Assembly (NCBI GenBank): GCA_905221605.1
Contig: CAJNDS010000551.1
Coordinates: 1-51,239 of the forward strand
Source of the DNA: Symbiodinium natans
Lineage: Eukaryota > Sar > Dinophyceae > Suessiales > Symbiodiniaceae
DNA length: 51,239 bases
Direction: 5' to 3'
Shown here in pieces: positions 19,585 through 29,994 of the stretch. A model generated the notes under the pieces. It made no database searches, was not told the DNA's origin, and saw only the letters and a list, made by a program, of their open reading frames with translations. The first letter of the stretch is position 1; every line of letters starts with the position of its first letter. The translations under genes and the position numbers were made by a program.

Positions 19585-20815
19585 GCAGCTCTCCAAGACA
19601 CCCTCAAGGAGTGCTCTTCCCTCAGCAAACCAAAGGATCTCGCTCCTGTAGGTTGGCACAAGCAGCTCACCCTAGACCCGGGACCCTAAACCCTAAACCC
19701 TAAACCCTAAACCCTAAACCCTAAACCCCAAACCCCAAACCCCAAACCCTAAACCCTAAACCCTAAACCCTAAACCCTAAACCTAGCAGAAGAAAGCATC
19801 CCTAGAACCTGTCCCAAGTGTTAAGTATGTCAGTATGCCGAAGACTACGGACACGTGGCTGTCTCACAGTGTGCCGCAGTGGGGTTTCATCAAGCTCCGG
19901 GGCTTGGGGCTCAGGTTTTAGGGTTTAGGGCCTTAGGGCCTAGGGGTTTAGGGTTTAGGGCTTAGGGTTTAGGGTTTAGGGTTTAGGGCTTAGGGTTTAG
20001 GGTTTAGGGCTTAGGGTTTAGGGTTTAGGGTTTAGGGCTTAGGGTTTAGGGTTTAGGGCTTAGGGTTTAGGGTTTAGGGTTTAGGGCTTAGGGGGTTCCT
20101 AACAGGAGATCGAAGCAGACGAGAACCACGATCGGGTGCGCGACGAGTTCAAGGCTTTGGCGCGTAAGAGGCTCAGCGTTGGCCCTGGAACACAACTTCT
20201 ACGGAGGGCTCGGAAGAATTACGAACAGTATTCTCGTATGATCCCTGTATAATTCTACTACAATATAACCCCCCAAAACCCTACTGTACATATTGAGGCC
20301 CCTATGTTAAGTTTTCGTCGGGGTTCCTAAGTCAGACCCGAAAAACTGAAGGAATTCACAGGGCCGTGAAGTGTGGCAAACCGCATCCTCGACGTTCCCC
20401 GAGGCCGTCGCAAGCCACAGGCGGTGGCGGCTGCGACAGAGACGGTGGGAGGGAGCAGCAGCAGCACAGGCGTGTCCATTCTTGTAGTGTTTCAAGCTGA
20501 GGGGTTTTTTGACTGCTGGGCAACTAGGCTTTAAGCCCACGCACGCGCGGTCCTCAATGAGGTCAAGAGAAGGGAAGGGAAGCATTGCCTCGCAGGAACA
20601 AGAGTACGCAACATGCAACCCTACATCCTATACTTCTTCGAACCCTACAAAGCCCTGGTTTGTGTGGGCTGCCCCGAAAACCCGACTCGCACCATTCAGG
20701 CAGGCTTCGGGGTTCTTAGGGAACCCGAGACCCTAGACCCTTAGGGCCAATCCTTGGCAGGTCGGCGTCGGGGTGCCTTTAGCAGCTTCGCAGGACTTCC
20801 GACAGCAGTGCGACA
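19585..20815 (+). CDS. Exon set, unnamed gene downstream of the sulfotransferase
   Basis: Candidate exons: 19585-19635 (AALQDTLKECSSLSKPK, 17 codons), 19790-19900 (37 codons, SLEPVPSVKYVSMPKTTD..HSVPQWGFIKLR), 20106-20153 (EIEADENHDRVRDEFK, 16 codons) and 20761-20815 (GVGVPLAASQDFRQQCD). All four start in phase 0 after an AG. Donors are GA after 19635 and GC after 20153. A further two-frame-open island lies at 20370-20500. The pieces look soluble and charged. No family recognised. Confidence 0.5.
19682..19782 (-). repeat. Interstitial CCCTAAA tract with a CCCCAAA block
   Basis: Pure CCCTAAA, three CCCCAAA units, then CCCTAAA again. Intronic, ending just before the exon at 19790. Confidence 0.96.
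19918..20095 (+). repeat. TTTAGGG higher-order array with regular GGGCTTA units
   Basis: Blocks of two or three TTTAGGG alternate with one CTTAGGG over about 140 bp, so the array grew by copying multi-repeat blocks. Confidence 0.96.
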
Positions 20816-21236
20816 GGATGGTTTAGGGCTTCGGGTTAAGGGCTCAGGGGGAAATGGCTTGCATGCAACTATGTGTTAGAGCAGATCAGGCTTCAAGCTT
20901 CTTGATGGGTTCTTGGACCCTAAACCCTAAACCCTAAACCCGAAACCCGAAACCCTAAACCCGAAACCCGAAACCCTAAACCGTTTTCGGGCGGCCTGTG
21001 GGGCTTAAGCGTGTTTTTGTTCAGGGGGCCCAAAGACTTTTGGGGGTGTTTTGGGGGTCCCTCTAGTTTAAAGCCCTGCTTGTTCATCATTGTGGGGATG
21101 GTTGAAAGAGTGTAGGGTTTGGGTTCAGGGTTTCGGGTTTATGCTTAGGATTTAGGGTTTAGGGTTTCGGGTCCTGCTAATAGGCAGAACAAAACAGGCC
21201 GAGGGTGCGGCTAGGAAGAAATCTGGCCCTAAGCCC

Positions 21237-21337
21237 TAAACCCTAAACCCTAAACCCTAAACCCTAAACCCTAAACCCTAAACCCTAAACCCTAAACCCT
21301 AAACCCTAAACCCTAAACCCTAAACCCTAAACCCTAA
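21237..21337 (-). repeat. Perfect telomeric array (CCCTAAA)n, about 14 copies
   Basis: Uninterrupted heptamers just upstream of the exon at 21345. Confidence 0.97.
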
Positions 21338-21344
21338 GCGTTGG

Positions 21345-23125
21345 GAGGAGCTCTCGAGGAACCCAAGTCTGCCGAGACCTTCGTTGACGCTGAGGAGGCG
21401 CTCCTGCATCCCTCGAGCTCCCCCCCCCCCCCCCCCGCAACCCCTAAACACCCCTGTAAAACCTCGCAGAAACCTCTAGAAACCCCTAGAAACCCATAAA
21501 AACCTATTAAAAAACACCTTTTAACCCCCCCTATAAACCCCGATAAACCCCGATAAAACCCTCAAAAAACCCGCAACGCTCAACTTTTCAACCTTGAGAC
21601 CCCCTCAACCCCCCCAAAAACCGGCGCGGAAGACCGACCTGGAGCTGTTCAAAAGCACCAAGGCAGCTTTTGGAGACAGAGGTAGTGTTAATAGTTGCAC
21701 GAGTCATTATAGTTCCTATAGTTCTTATACTTATTAAAGTTATCATAGTTATGCTAGTTATTGTGGTTATTATAGTTATTATCGTTATTATCGTTATTAT
21801 CGTTATTATAGTTATTGTAGTTATTTTATCCACGCAACAACAAAACGTTGCCTCCAGCACCGCGTCCCAGCACAGTTGCGGCAACTTCCTCAACAGCAGT
21901 TCTCTTGCTGCGCAGGAGCAGGATTCCGACGACTTCAGAACTGCAGAGGCTCGTCCCGCTGCAGCTATTGTAGTTACATTGTAGTTATTGTAGTTATTGT
22001 AGCTGTTATAGTGATTATAGTGATTATAGTGATTAGAGTGATTATAGTGATTATAGTGATTACAGTGATTATAGTGATTATAGTGATTATAGTCATTATA
22101 GTCATTACAGTTATTATGCTTATTATAGTTTTCTTGTTTTTAGTCCTTATGGTACGCGCCACCCCACCCACGAAGCATAGAAACCTCATGACCGCCACGG
22201 ATCCTGGTGTCCAGGCCCGTGCCAATCGCGGAGACATCAGGTGGGAATTGCTTGATCAGCGATTTAGGGTTTAGGGTTTAGGGTTTAGGGTTTAGGGTTT
22301 AGGGTTAGAGCTTGGCTCAGCCAGCATCCCAGCCAGGGAGTGAGTTGCGACCATGTGCTGTGCCAGGGATTTGCTGCGACGAGGGCAGTTTGCCCAGCTC
22401 TCAGCCATGGGCAACATACCGCTTGCCCCCCCACACCACAAGCCGAACCTCTTGATCCTTCCTTCCTTCCTTCCTTCCGTCCTTCCTTCCGTCCTTCCTT
22501 CCTGCCCCACTCTTTAAAGCCGCGCAAGAACCCTGATACCATCTAAAGCCCTAAATTGCCCTAAATGCCGTCTAAAGGGCCTTCTACAGGGTACTCCGAA
22601 CCCTCTGCCCTAGAGTGCTAAACACTGAAACCCGAAAATCCCCACTTGGAGGGTCATGGGTACTTAAAGAGTGGATAATCTGAAGGATAGGTATGGTTAT
22701 ACCTTATCTTTGGCACCTACTAGCCCTACTTATGAGTGCCCATGAACCTTCAAGTCAACCCTAGGCAACCCAACACCTAAAACCCTAATCCTGAAACCCT
22801 ATTCCCCAAGCCCCTCTTGTTGAGCCAAGGCCTGCGCGCGGAAAGATGCGCAGCTTGCTGTGATGACGGGAAAGCTGGCCTTCCTGGCACGAGTCCTTTT
22901 TGGTTGAGAAAGGTTCCACCTTCTTAGGGTCTGAAAGTTTAGGATCTGAGGGTAGTTTAGGCTTGAGGGTTTGGGATTTAGGTTTAGGGTTCGATGCAGT
23001 TAGGGCCAAGGGTTGAAAGTATAGGGTTTTGGGGTCTAGACTTCTCTGTCTAAGTGCCGCAAGTCTCATGGCAGGACCGCCCCGGCCGCATAGCCGTCGA
23101 GGCCAATCATTATTTCGCTTACTTG
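21345..23125 (+). CDS. Exon set, unnamed gene
   Basis: Candidate exons: 21345-21413 (ALEEPKSAETFVDAEEALLH), 21633-21662 (TDLELFKSTK), 21838-21966 (QQQNVASSTASQ..QEQDSDDFRTAEARPA), 22144-22240 (TKHRNLMTATDPGVQARANR), 22365-22440 (DLLRRGQFAQLSAMGNIP), 22830-22886 (KDAQLAVMTGKLAFL) and 23075-23125 (DRPGRIAVEANHYFAYL). The last two join in phase 0 (GC donor after 22886). All follow an AG and show protein-like composition in one frame. No family recognised. The last exon ends exactly where a family 1 MITE terminus begins. Confidence 0.5.
21715..21835 (+). repeat. Degenerate TTATAG/TTATCG repeat, left block
   Basis: Imperfect GTTATTATAGTTATTATCG units. Translation gives an artificial Val/Ile-rich stretch that mimics a membrane segment. 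Confidence 0.92.
21968..22135 (+). repeat. Degenerate TTATAGTGA repeat, right block
   Basis: 9-mer-like TTATAGTGA units. With the left block it brackets the exon candidate at 21838-21966. Confidence 0.92.
22461..22503 (+). repeat. TTCC microsatellite with GTCC interruptions
   Basis: (TTCC)n with two CCGT breaks. It gives an antisense Lys/Glu/Gly-rich ORF that is not real. Confidence 0.95.
22644..22755. mobile_element. MITE-like inverted repeat, family 1
   Basis: Left ACTTGGAGGGTCATGGGTACTT, right GAGTGCCCATGAACCTTCAAGT, 112 bp, between exon candidates 22440 and 22830. Confidence 0.85.
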
Positions 23126-23291
23126 GAGGTTCATGCGACCTTAGAGGTGTGGAAGCAGTTGTTGTGTAACCTTAGCTTGGAGGATAAACCCTAAACCCTA
23201 AACCCTAAACCCTGAACCCTAAACCCTAAACCCTAAACCCTCTGCTTAAGTACCAAGAAGCCTTCAAAGGGGCATGCCTAGGAACCATACA

Positions 23292-23382
23292 CCTTAAACC
23301 CTAAACCCTGAACTGAACCCTGAACCCTAAACCCTAAACCCTGAACCCTAAACCCTAAACTTAAACCCTAAACCCTAAACCC
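23292..23382 (-). repeat. Interstitial CCCTAAA/CCCTGAA tract
   Basis: Mixed CCCTAAA and CCCTGAA units. It ends just before the acceptor of the exon at 23388. Confidence 0.94.
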
Positions 23383-23387
23383 CACAG

Positions 23388-26300
23388 GGCCGCAACGAAG
23401 AGCTTCCCCCGCGGCGGACCAGGCGGAGCTGCATCTTCGTTTGTCCGTTACCTCTTACTAGGGTTTAGGGTTTAGGGTTTAGGGTCTAGAGTTTATAGGG
23501 TTTAGGGTTTAGGGCTTAGGTGCATCTTCGTTTGTCCGTTACCTCTTACTTACTGCTGGTTTGTACTGAAGGAATAGGCACTAGTAGAATGTTGATTCCA
23601 TGATGCGGCATTCTTTCATGTCCTAGTAGTCTAGTAGCCAACAGGAATTGAGCTTCATGAAATCCGTGCGTCTAGGATAAAAGCAAGATGGAGCGTTGAT
23701 GGCAAGATAGCCTGAACCCTAAACCCTAAACCCTAAACCCTAAACCCTAGACGGGCTGATGAGAGCTCTCCTGAAGTCAGGCCTCAGTGCGTGAAGGAAG
23801 AGTTTGAACGCCAGCGCGCTCGGTGGCACTTGCCACGCTCTCAGACCATCGAAAGCCCAAGCCCCACAATCCAGCACCCCAAGCCCGAATCCCCGAAATC
23901 ATGCAACCAAAGCACCTTAGACATCCTCATTAAAAAAACACTTCTCCAACAGCTGAACTTTAAACTTTTCCGGTTTTCCTTCATTTAGTAGGAAGAATGG
24001 AGTTTAACCTTCTTTCCCCCCTTGGTTATTGGAGAAGTAAAGAAAAGCACCAACCCCCAGCAACCGGAGGTTCTGTGCACTCTCAAGGTGCCCAGTACCC
24101 AGTGCCAAGGCCACCTAGGGGCAAGCACGTCGGGTACATGCCGCAGGCTGGGGCATTCGGCCGTTCTTGGAATTTTGTGGGTAGGGTTGGGGTCTAGTGA
24201 CATTTAAGACTAAGGGGTCAGCAAAAACTGGGAAGGCCCTTCGGTCTTGGGATGGCTTGCATGTTCGAGAACTGAAACCGGGCTTACGAAGACTCTTTTT
24301 AGGAATTGCTCTCGGAGGTTTAAACGGCCCACTGGGTTTTAGGGGTGTACCCTGCCACTTAGACTTAAACTGGCCAAGCCCAGATACTTTCCTTATGCTC
24401 AAAACCTCAATCCTTTAGCCCCATACCTGCAAGAGCCGCCCCTGAAAAACCCACCAACCCCACCCGAAGAAGCATCCCCTCCGCTCTCCATTCTCTTAAG
24501 GCCTCCATCTCTGCTTACTACGCACAAGTTCCACACCCAAGCCGCAACTTGGGGGGGGGGGGGATGATCAAAACTGTGGTGTGGGCCCATTGTGTTTCTA
24601 CCAAAGCGAAAAACCTACTGTTTGCTTAAGAACCACCACCCCCCCCCCCCGCCCCCCCTCCCCCCAAAAACAAGCTGCAGAACAACGTTCCCTGGATCGT
24701 TTTAGTGCTTTGGTGGTTCTTCAGCAAATAGTGGTAACTCCTTACTATTTGGAGGGCACCAAGAGACTTCGAGGGGACCCATATTTTTCGCATCCCCCAA
24801 ATGACTCGGCAGGCCCATGTCCTGGGAACAGGTCCTGAGCTCACGTCTTCTGAGGGTGCACCGCGCTGGTTCGTAATAGGGACTGAGGGAAGTGGGTACA
24901 GTATATTGATACATCCCCGTACCTACAGTAAGGGAGTATATGGGCTACCTGATTCCCTCATTCACCACGAAGAATCAGAAAGTTATCTCGGGTGGTGCTT
25001 ATTCGGACCGGGAGTAGGCCCTGTTTTCATTTTTTAAGGGTTGGGGTTCCCTTACAATCCCCTTAAAAACCAAAATGGGCACCCTCTTTATTCCTAGGTT
25101 TCTCCCCGGGTGGTGCTTAAAAACCCCAAAGATCTTGGCCACTGGCAAGCAGACCGGCTGCGGGACCGGTCCCCTACCACATTAGGGTTTAGGGTTTAGG
25201 GTTTAGGGTTTAGGGTTTAGGGTTTAGGGTTTAGGGCTCAGGGTTTCGGATGGGTCTAGGGCCTTAAGGTTTCGGATGCCGAGGTCAGGGCAACCTCGGC
25301 GCAGTGGAAGATGGCCCGGCAGCCTAGAGACTGGATGGCAGCTCTAGCCGGTATGGGGCTAGGGTTTAGGTGTGTGTGTGTGTGTGCTTGAGTGTGTGTG
25401 CTTGAGTGTGTGTGCTTGAGTGTGTGTGCTTGAGTGTGTGTGCTTGAGTGTGTGTGCTTGAGTGTGTGTGCTTGAGTGTGTGTGCTTGAGTGTGTGTGCT
25501 TGAGTGTGTGTGCTTGAGTGTGTGTGCTTGAGTGTGTGTGCTTGAGTGTGTGTGTGTGTGTGTTTTTTCTTTTCAGGGGGTGCTGTTGGCTTTTTAGGGC
25601 TTGCACCTTTTAGGGCCTTTGGGACTTTTTAAGGTTTTTAGGTGGCCTTTAGGACTCTTAGGGCTTCGGCTTGCCGGCATTTTGGGCTTAGGCTTCGTAG
25701 GGTTTACACCGAGCAACACCCTAAAGCTCCAACCGTGAACAACCCTTCTTTAAGGAGAGGCAGATTAGGGCTTAGGGCTCAGAAGGCCCTAAACCCGAAA
25801 CCCTCATAAGGCCCTAAAAACCCTAAACTTCCCTAAGCCCTAAACCAACCCGTTTTTGTTGTCCCCCCTGAGTCCCAAACCCTGGTTTGGAGGTGCAAGC
25901 AGCGCCCCGCGGCGTCCGGCGGACAAGGCGGCATCGGGTGTCAAAGCATCCAGGGTTTAGGGTTTAGGGTTGAGGGTTGAGGGTTTAGGGTTTAGGGTTT
26001 AGGGTTTGGGGTTTAGGGTTGAGAGTTGAGGGTTGAAACTGTCCCCTTGTCCCCTTCCCTCCTCGCAACAAAGAGGGTTTGGGGCTTGTAGGGTTTAGGG
26101 CAAGGTTAGGCGACGTTTCAGGGTAGCCTCGCTCAGTTAAAGGGGCATCTTGGGGGAATTGGATGTCGTGCGGAGGATGCCTAATTACCGAAACTGAACT
26201 GAAAGCCTGTTCTTTCGTAGGTTACTCCCTATGAGTCCTTTATAGGGTTCTGAAGGGAGGGGGGCTCAAGGGGGGTATGGAACCGGGTCCCCGGTCCCCC

Positions 26301-26797
26301 CGCTTGAACCCCCGGCCCTTAACCCTACAAAGGTTCTTTTCTGAGGGTGTCTGGCCTCGCTTAAGGGGGGGTCGGATGCTCGAACGCCCCGTAGAACCCC
26401 TGCTTCCTTGTTGTACTAGTTACGTTCCCTTGCGAACTCCATCCTTTCCAAAACTTCATGAGCCAACAAAAAGGGCGCGTCGTCGATTATTGTTGCATAG
26501 ATATGATGCATGGGGCTTAGGATGTTTGGGATTCAATTTCGCGACCTACAGGCCTCTGTGGCACGAATCCCCAAAAACCCAAAGCCGAAACCCCAAACCC
26601 GAGATCCGAAACCCCCAAGTCCGAAAGACCCCTCAAACCCCCCAAAGTCCGCAGCCCGCCTCAGAACCCGAACCCTAAACCCTAAACCCTAAAACCCTCC
26701 TTGAGGCAGACCTCCTGGCGTCCAACTTCGGTGGCCTCCCTGACTTTGATGACCAGCCGAGATTCTTCCCAAACTCAGGCGCTGCTGGCTCTGGTTC
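23388..26797 (+). CDS. Exon set, unnamed gene
   Basis: Candidate exons: 23388-23422 (GRNEELPPRRT, GC donor), 23797-23860 (EEFERQRARWHLPRSQTI), 25284-25350 (22 codons, RATSAQWKMARQPRDWMAAL), 25893-25953 (ASSAPRRPADKAASGVKAS) and 26706-26797 (either ADLLASNFGGLPDFDDQP or a second open frame). 25284 and 25893 join in phase (GCC G|GTATGG to GT GCA), giving AALAG-ASSAPRR. The last exon is ambiguous because the frame that looks best does not match the incoming phase. No family recognised. Confidence 0.45.
23430..23550. repeat. Telomeric insertion between perfect 30-bp direct repeats
   Basis: The 30 bp at 23430-23459 (TGCATCTTCG..CTCTTACT) recur exactly at 23521-23550. Between them lie 61 bp of TTTAGGG-type repeat (23460-23520). 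This has the form of a target-site duplication around a telomeric-repeat insertion. Confidence 0.95.
24615..24734. mobile_element. MITE-like inverted repeat, family 3
   Basis: Left CTACTGTTTGCTTAAGAACCACC, right GGTGGTTCTTCAGCAAATAGTGG. C-rich runs are inserted in the left half. Confidence 0.75.
24867..24978. mobile_element. MITE-like inverted repeat, family 4
   Basis: Left CTGGTTCGTAATAGGGACTGAGGGAA, broken here only by mismatches to the family; right TTCCCTCATTCACCACGAAGAATCAG. About 110 bp. Confidence 0.7.
25183..25235 (+). repeat. Interstitial telomeric repeat (TTTAGGG)n
   Basis: About seven perfect heptamers upstream of the exon at 25284. Confidence 0.96.
25371..25562 (+). repeat. 14-bp minisatellite TGTGTGTGCTTGAG, about 12 copies
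   Basis: Nearly perfect head-to-tail 14-mers ending in (TG)n, 20 bases after the donor at 25351. Intronic; the antisense His/Thr-rich ORF is an artefact. Confidence 0.98.
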
Positions 26798-26862
26798 TTA
26801 GTAGGGAATGAGGGAATGAGGTACCCTATCTACTCCCTTCAAGGGTATATGCCTCGTTCCCT
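26797..26862. mobile_element. MITE-like inverted repeat, family 4, short copy
   Basis: GGTTCTTAGTAGGGAATGAGGG at left; a reduced GCCTCGTTCCCTGG at right. It begins at the end of the coding island at 26706. Confidence 0.7.
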
Positions 26863-28279
26863 GGTTTAGGGTTTAGGGTTTAAGGTTTATTGTTTAGGGT
26901 TTAGGGTTAGGGGGGGGGGGGGGCTGGAAGCGACAGGGAAACGAGAAGTGAGAGACTTAGAAGGCCCATGTGCAGCTGAATTTCTCTTTACCTACCTAGG
27001 TAGGCCTTTGGGGCATTTTATATTTTCCGTATTGGGTTTAAGAGGGTCATATTCAGGAATCTGTTTCAGAGGGTTTCAGGGCCATCCTGGCTACAGTTTT
27101 ATGGGCCATACCTGCGAATTACGGGGTAGCCGCCACTAAACTATTTATACGTAAATCGAGCCCCAGGTAGACCTGTTTTGACAAAGCTGTTGGAAGGTGC
27201 AAACCATGCGAAATAGTAAGGATGAAAATGTGACACTGTTGCTTCGAGAGACATCGCACCGAAAGAGCGGTTCAGAATAAGAAGGGCCAGTATACAGACA
27301 TGCCTGGCAGATGTCTGAATATCAAATTTTGAGAAGTGTGGAGCGCTTGCAGTTGCCAGGTTTTGCCAGCTTTGGGTGAGGTCCGCGAAGGACTCGGGCA
27401 TGTCCAGAAATAAGGAGTACCCCCCTCATATACCCCAAAACAGGAGAATCATTCCTTATGATCGGAACGCACGCAAAAAGGCACCGGATTTCGGGAAACC
27501 CGCACATCCCGGTACGCAGAAAGACGTGCCGCATCATGTGGGGCATGTGCGGCAAGGAGCTCCTGGTCGAGCTTCCGCGCGTGTGATCGCCTGATAGACT
27601 GAAACGACGAGAGTCATCTGAGTCATCTGCGCTGGTAAGCGAAGACAAGCTGCTGTAGAGATCGTGTGCCTAAAAATGTCAGATGTCTCTTCCAAGTTTC
27701 TGCGGGCGCTAGCACGGCAAGATGCGGAAAGCATGCGTCCATGAAGTCTTTTGAAGCTAGCTGTGCCAAAAGCATTCACTGCAAGGGCAAGCGCTTGAAT
27801 GCTCTTAAGGAATGGCGATCTTGACTCCTGCCAGGCGCAGCCAGATAGATTGCTCGAACTGGCAACATGCATATATCAGTATGGCAACATCACTCTCAGC
27901 CAGTCTGTTCCACATCCAAACCTGACACCCAAAGCCAAACACCATTCCATGCTGGCAAACCCTACACTTTACACTCTGAACCCCGAACCCTGAGCCTGCT
28001 TAGAAGGAACTTGTGTACCCAAAGACTTCCTGCACTACCGATCGGAAATCCCTATCCCGAATAATTGGGGGGGGGGGGGGGGGGGGTGGTTATGTGTACA
28101 GTGTTCAGTTGTTCGAAGATGTACAGGGCTTCTTATTTGAAGGGTTTGGGATTTGCAAGGTTTTATGAGGCTTGGGCTTCGAGATTGTTCGAGCCTGCCG
28201 AAGTTAAGCGGCAAGAGCCGGAAGCAAAACAGTTCTCAGCACTGTGGTACAGATCTTTGACCAGACTGATTGTAGGTCA
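26863..28279. other. Mostly non-coding: poly(G), then copy 1 of a segmental duplication upstream of CRY-DASH exon 1
   Basis: 26863-26925 is a TTTAGGG tract with about 15 G. From about 27150 the sequence is the counterpart of 43940-45530 and keeps its order: the CAGGTAGACC-type start, the GCAGATGTCT site, the GACGTGCCGCATCATG stretch, the CACTCTCAGCCAG stretch and a poly(G) run at about 28068-28086. It lacks the hairpin MITE and the telomeric insertion present in copy 2. No conserved ORF seen. Confidence 0.7.
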
Positions 28280-28348
28280 ACGGAAGGCGTGGTTTGTGCT
28301 TGCTTGCGCAATGACCTTCGCCTTCATGACAACAGCGTGCTGGGCCAG
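28280..28348 (+). pseudogene. Isolated duplicate of CRY-DASH exon 1
   Basis: The 23 codons match the first exon of the gene at 45531: VVCACLRNDLRLHDNSVL, followed by the same GC donor (CAG|GCTGGG). The ATG of the other copy is ACG here, and the conserved Trp of the WLRNDLR motif is Cys. None of the later CRY-DASH exons is found within the next 1.5 kb. It is best read as an exon carried along by a segmental duplication and no longer part of a whole gene. Confidence 0.8.
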
Positions 28349-28867
28349 GCTGGGGCAAATGTTGCGCTTCAATTTGCATGTCGCGTTGCCCTCCAAACCA
28401 AAGCCCTTGGCCCGAAACTGCTTCTAATTGCAAGTCATCCGAAAACAAGCAAGGCGCGATTGTGAACTCAATCGATGCTCCGGCTGGAAGCTGTATCCTT
28501 TGCGGCTTGGCTTTCGATGCAGCGGGTGCTTGTCTAAGGGCTAACGCCGCTTCCGCCGGAGGGGGGTGGGGGAAGGGCTGGGTTTGTGGGGGACTGCGCG
28601 CCTTTCTTCTTACTCATGTGCCCAGCTTTTCAACTCCTTACTCTAGAGGTGTTTTGGGAGCTACGGTAAAGCCGATGTCGCCGAAAAGTTGGGAACCAAA
28701 CACACCAAACAAACAGCCGAGGGTGCGGCGGCCTAGGGCCTAGACCCTCAAAAGCCTAGCCCGATTCCATCTCGTGACCAGGTATCTCGCAAACAGCCTT
28801 GGGTTGCAAACTCATCTGCAGATCTGTGAGTCTGAGTGCTCCTACCCGTAACAACTGCCATGTCAGG

Positions 28868-28945
28868 GGCTTAGGGTTCAGGGTTCAGGGTTCAGGGTTC
28901 AGGGTTTAGGGTTTAGGGTTTAGGGTTTAGGGTTTAGGGTTTAGC
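28868..28945 (+). repeat. Interstitial TTCAGGG then TTTAGGG tract
   Basis: Four TTCAGGG units precede about seven TTTAGGG units. Confidence 0.95.
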
Positions 28946-28991
28946 TTTTGGGGTTTAGCGCACTGGTAGATCGACACATTTCAGCCCACAG

Positions 28992-29102
28992 CGACAGACG
29001 AAGAAAGAGCATGACACCACCCCCCATCCGAAGGGGAACCTTACCATCGGAGGTGTGGATGTGCAGAAGATGGAGCAGGCGACTTCATCCGTTCGGGCTT
29101 GA
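28992..29102 (+). CDS. Probable terminal exon, unnamed
   Basis: After CCCACAG an open frame of 36 codons (RQTKKEHDTTPHPKGN, then TIGGVDVQKMEQATSS) ends at TGA 29100-29102. Composition is clearly protein-like and the other frames are closed. It is probably the last exon of a gene whose earlier exons lie upstream. No family recognised. Confidence 0.5.
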   Translation, partial: RQTKKEHDTTPHPKGNLTIGGVDVQKMEQATSSVRA

Positions 29103-29319
29103 GGTACTTAAGCCGTCTGCACGATAACCATATCTTTTCTTTGGGAACTATTTTCGATGTTTGTTCATATAAACCCCAAGAGGATATTGAAAATATGTTT
29201 TTAAGGTTCTGAGGGGAGTATAGACAAGCTCTGCAAGCACAGCCCGGTGAGCCCTAGACCCATAAGCAAAGCCTTCCAGGATGGTCGACGCTGCGCCACT
29301 TTACCAAGCCCTAATCCCT

Positions 29320-29414
29320 GGGTTTAGGGTTTAGGGTTTAGGGTTTAGGGTTTAGGGTTTAGGGTTTAGGGTTTAGGGTTTAGGGTTTAGGGTTTAGGGT
29401 TTAGGGTTTAGGGC
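29320..29414 (+). repeat. Perfect telomeric array (TTTAGGG)n, about 13 copies
   Basis: Uninterrupted heptamers in the spacer before the first cold-shock gene. Confidence 0.98.
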
Positions 29415-29994
29415 CTGAACCCTGTAGGCTGAGCCAGGGTCTGTAGCGAATGCTCATGATGCTGACGTTTGTCGGCCGGCGCGCGAATGGTCCGCTCTCC
29501 ACTGAGTTGTATAGGTCAACCACAGGAAGATCGCAAAAATCGGAAGAGGGGGCCATGTATGCCCTGAAAAACTGTATAAAGTTCCTTCCTTCCTTGCCTC
29601 CCACAAGCCACTTGACCACCGCCAACGAACTTACCTTACAATCCTCAGCCTTCTTCTTCTAAATTTAACCCCCAAGTCCAAAACTCCAAACCACCATACC
29701 CCAAACCCTGAAGGCTTAAACCCTAGACCCCATTTCGAACCTAAACCCCCAAATATAAGCCCTTTACCCTTAAACCTTAACCCCTAAGTAGCCCATACTC
29801 TAAACCCCAAACCCTGAAATCCCTAAACCCTAAACCCTAACCCAAACTTTAAATTGTAATGCTGTGCCTTGGCTTGCTCCATCAGTTCCAGCGGGGGTAG
29901 TTTGCGTGCCTTGGCGCGGTGCTGCCAGGACGGTGTGTCGTGAGGGCTGCAGTTGGAAGAGCGACCAAAACGTCCACAAATCTGCACAGGAGAC

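Noticed and set aside
21670-22274. ORF that looks like a Val/Ile-rich multi-pass membrane protein
   Set aside because: Direct translation of the TTATAG-type repeats; only the central Gln/Ser-rich island looks coding.
25256-25606. Spaced 14-bp repeats resembling a CRISPR array, and an antisense His/Thr-rich ORF
   Set aside because: There are no unique spacers; it is a plain minisatellite in a eukaryotic intron.
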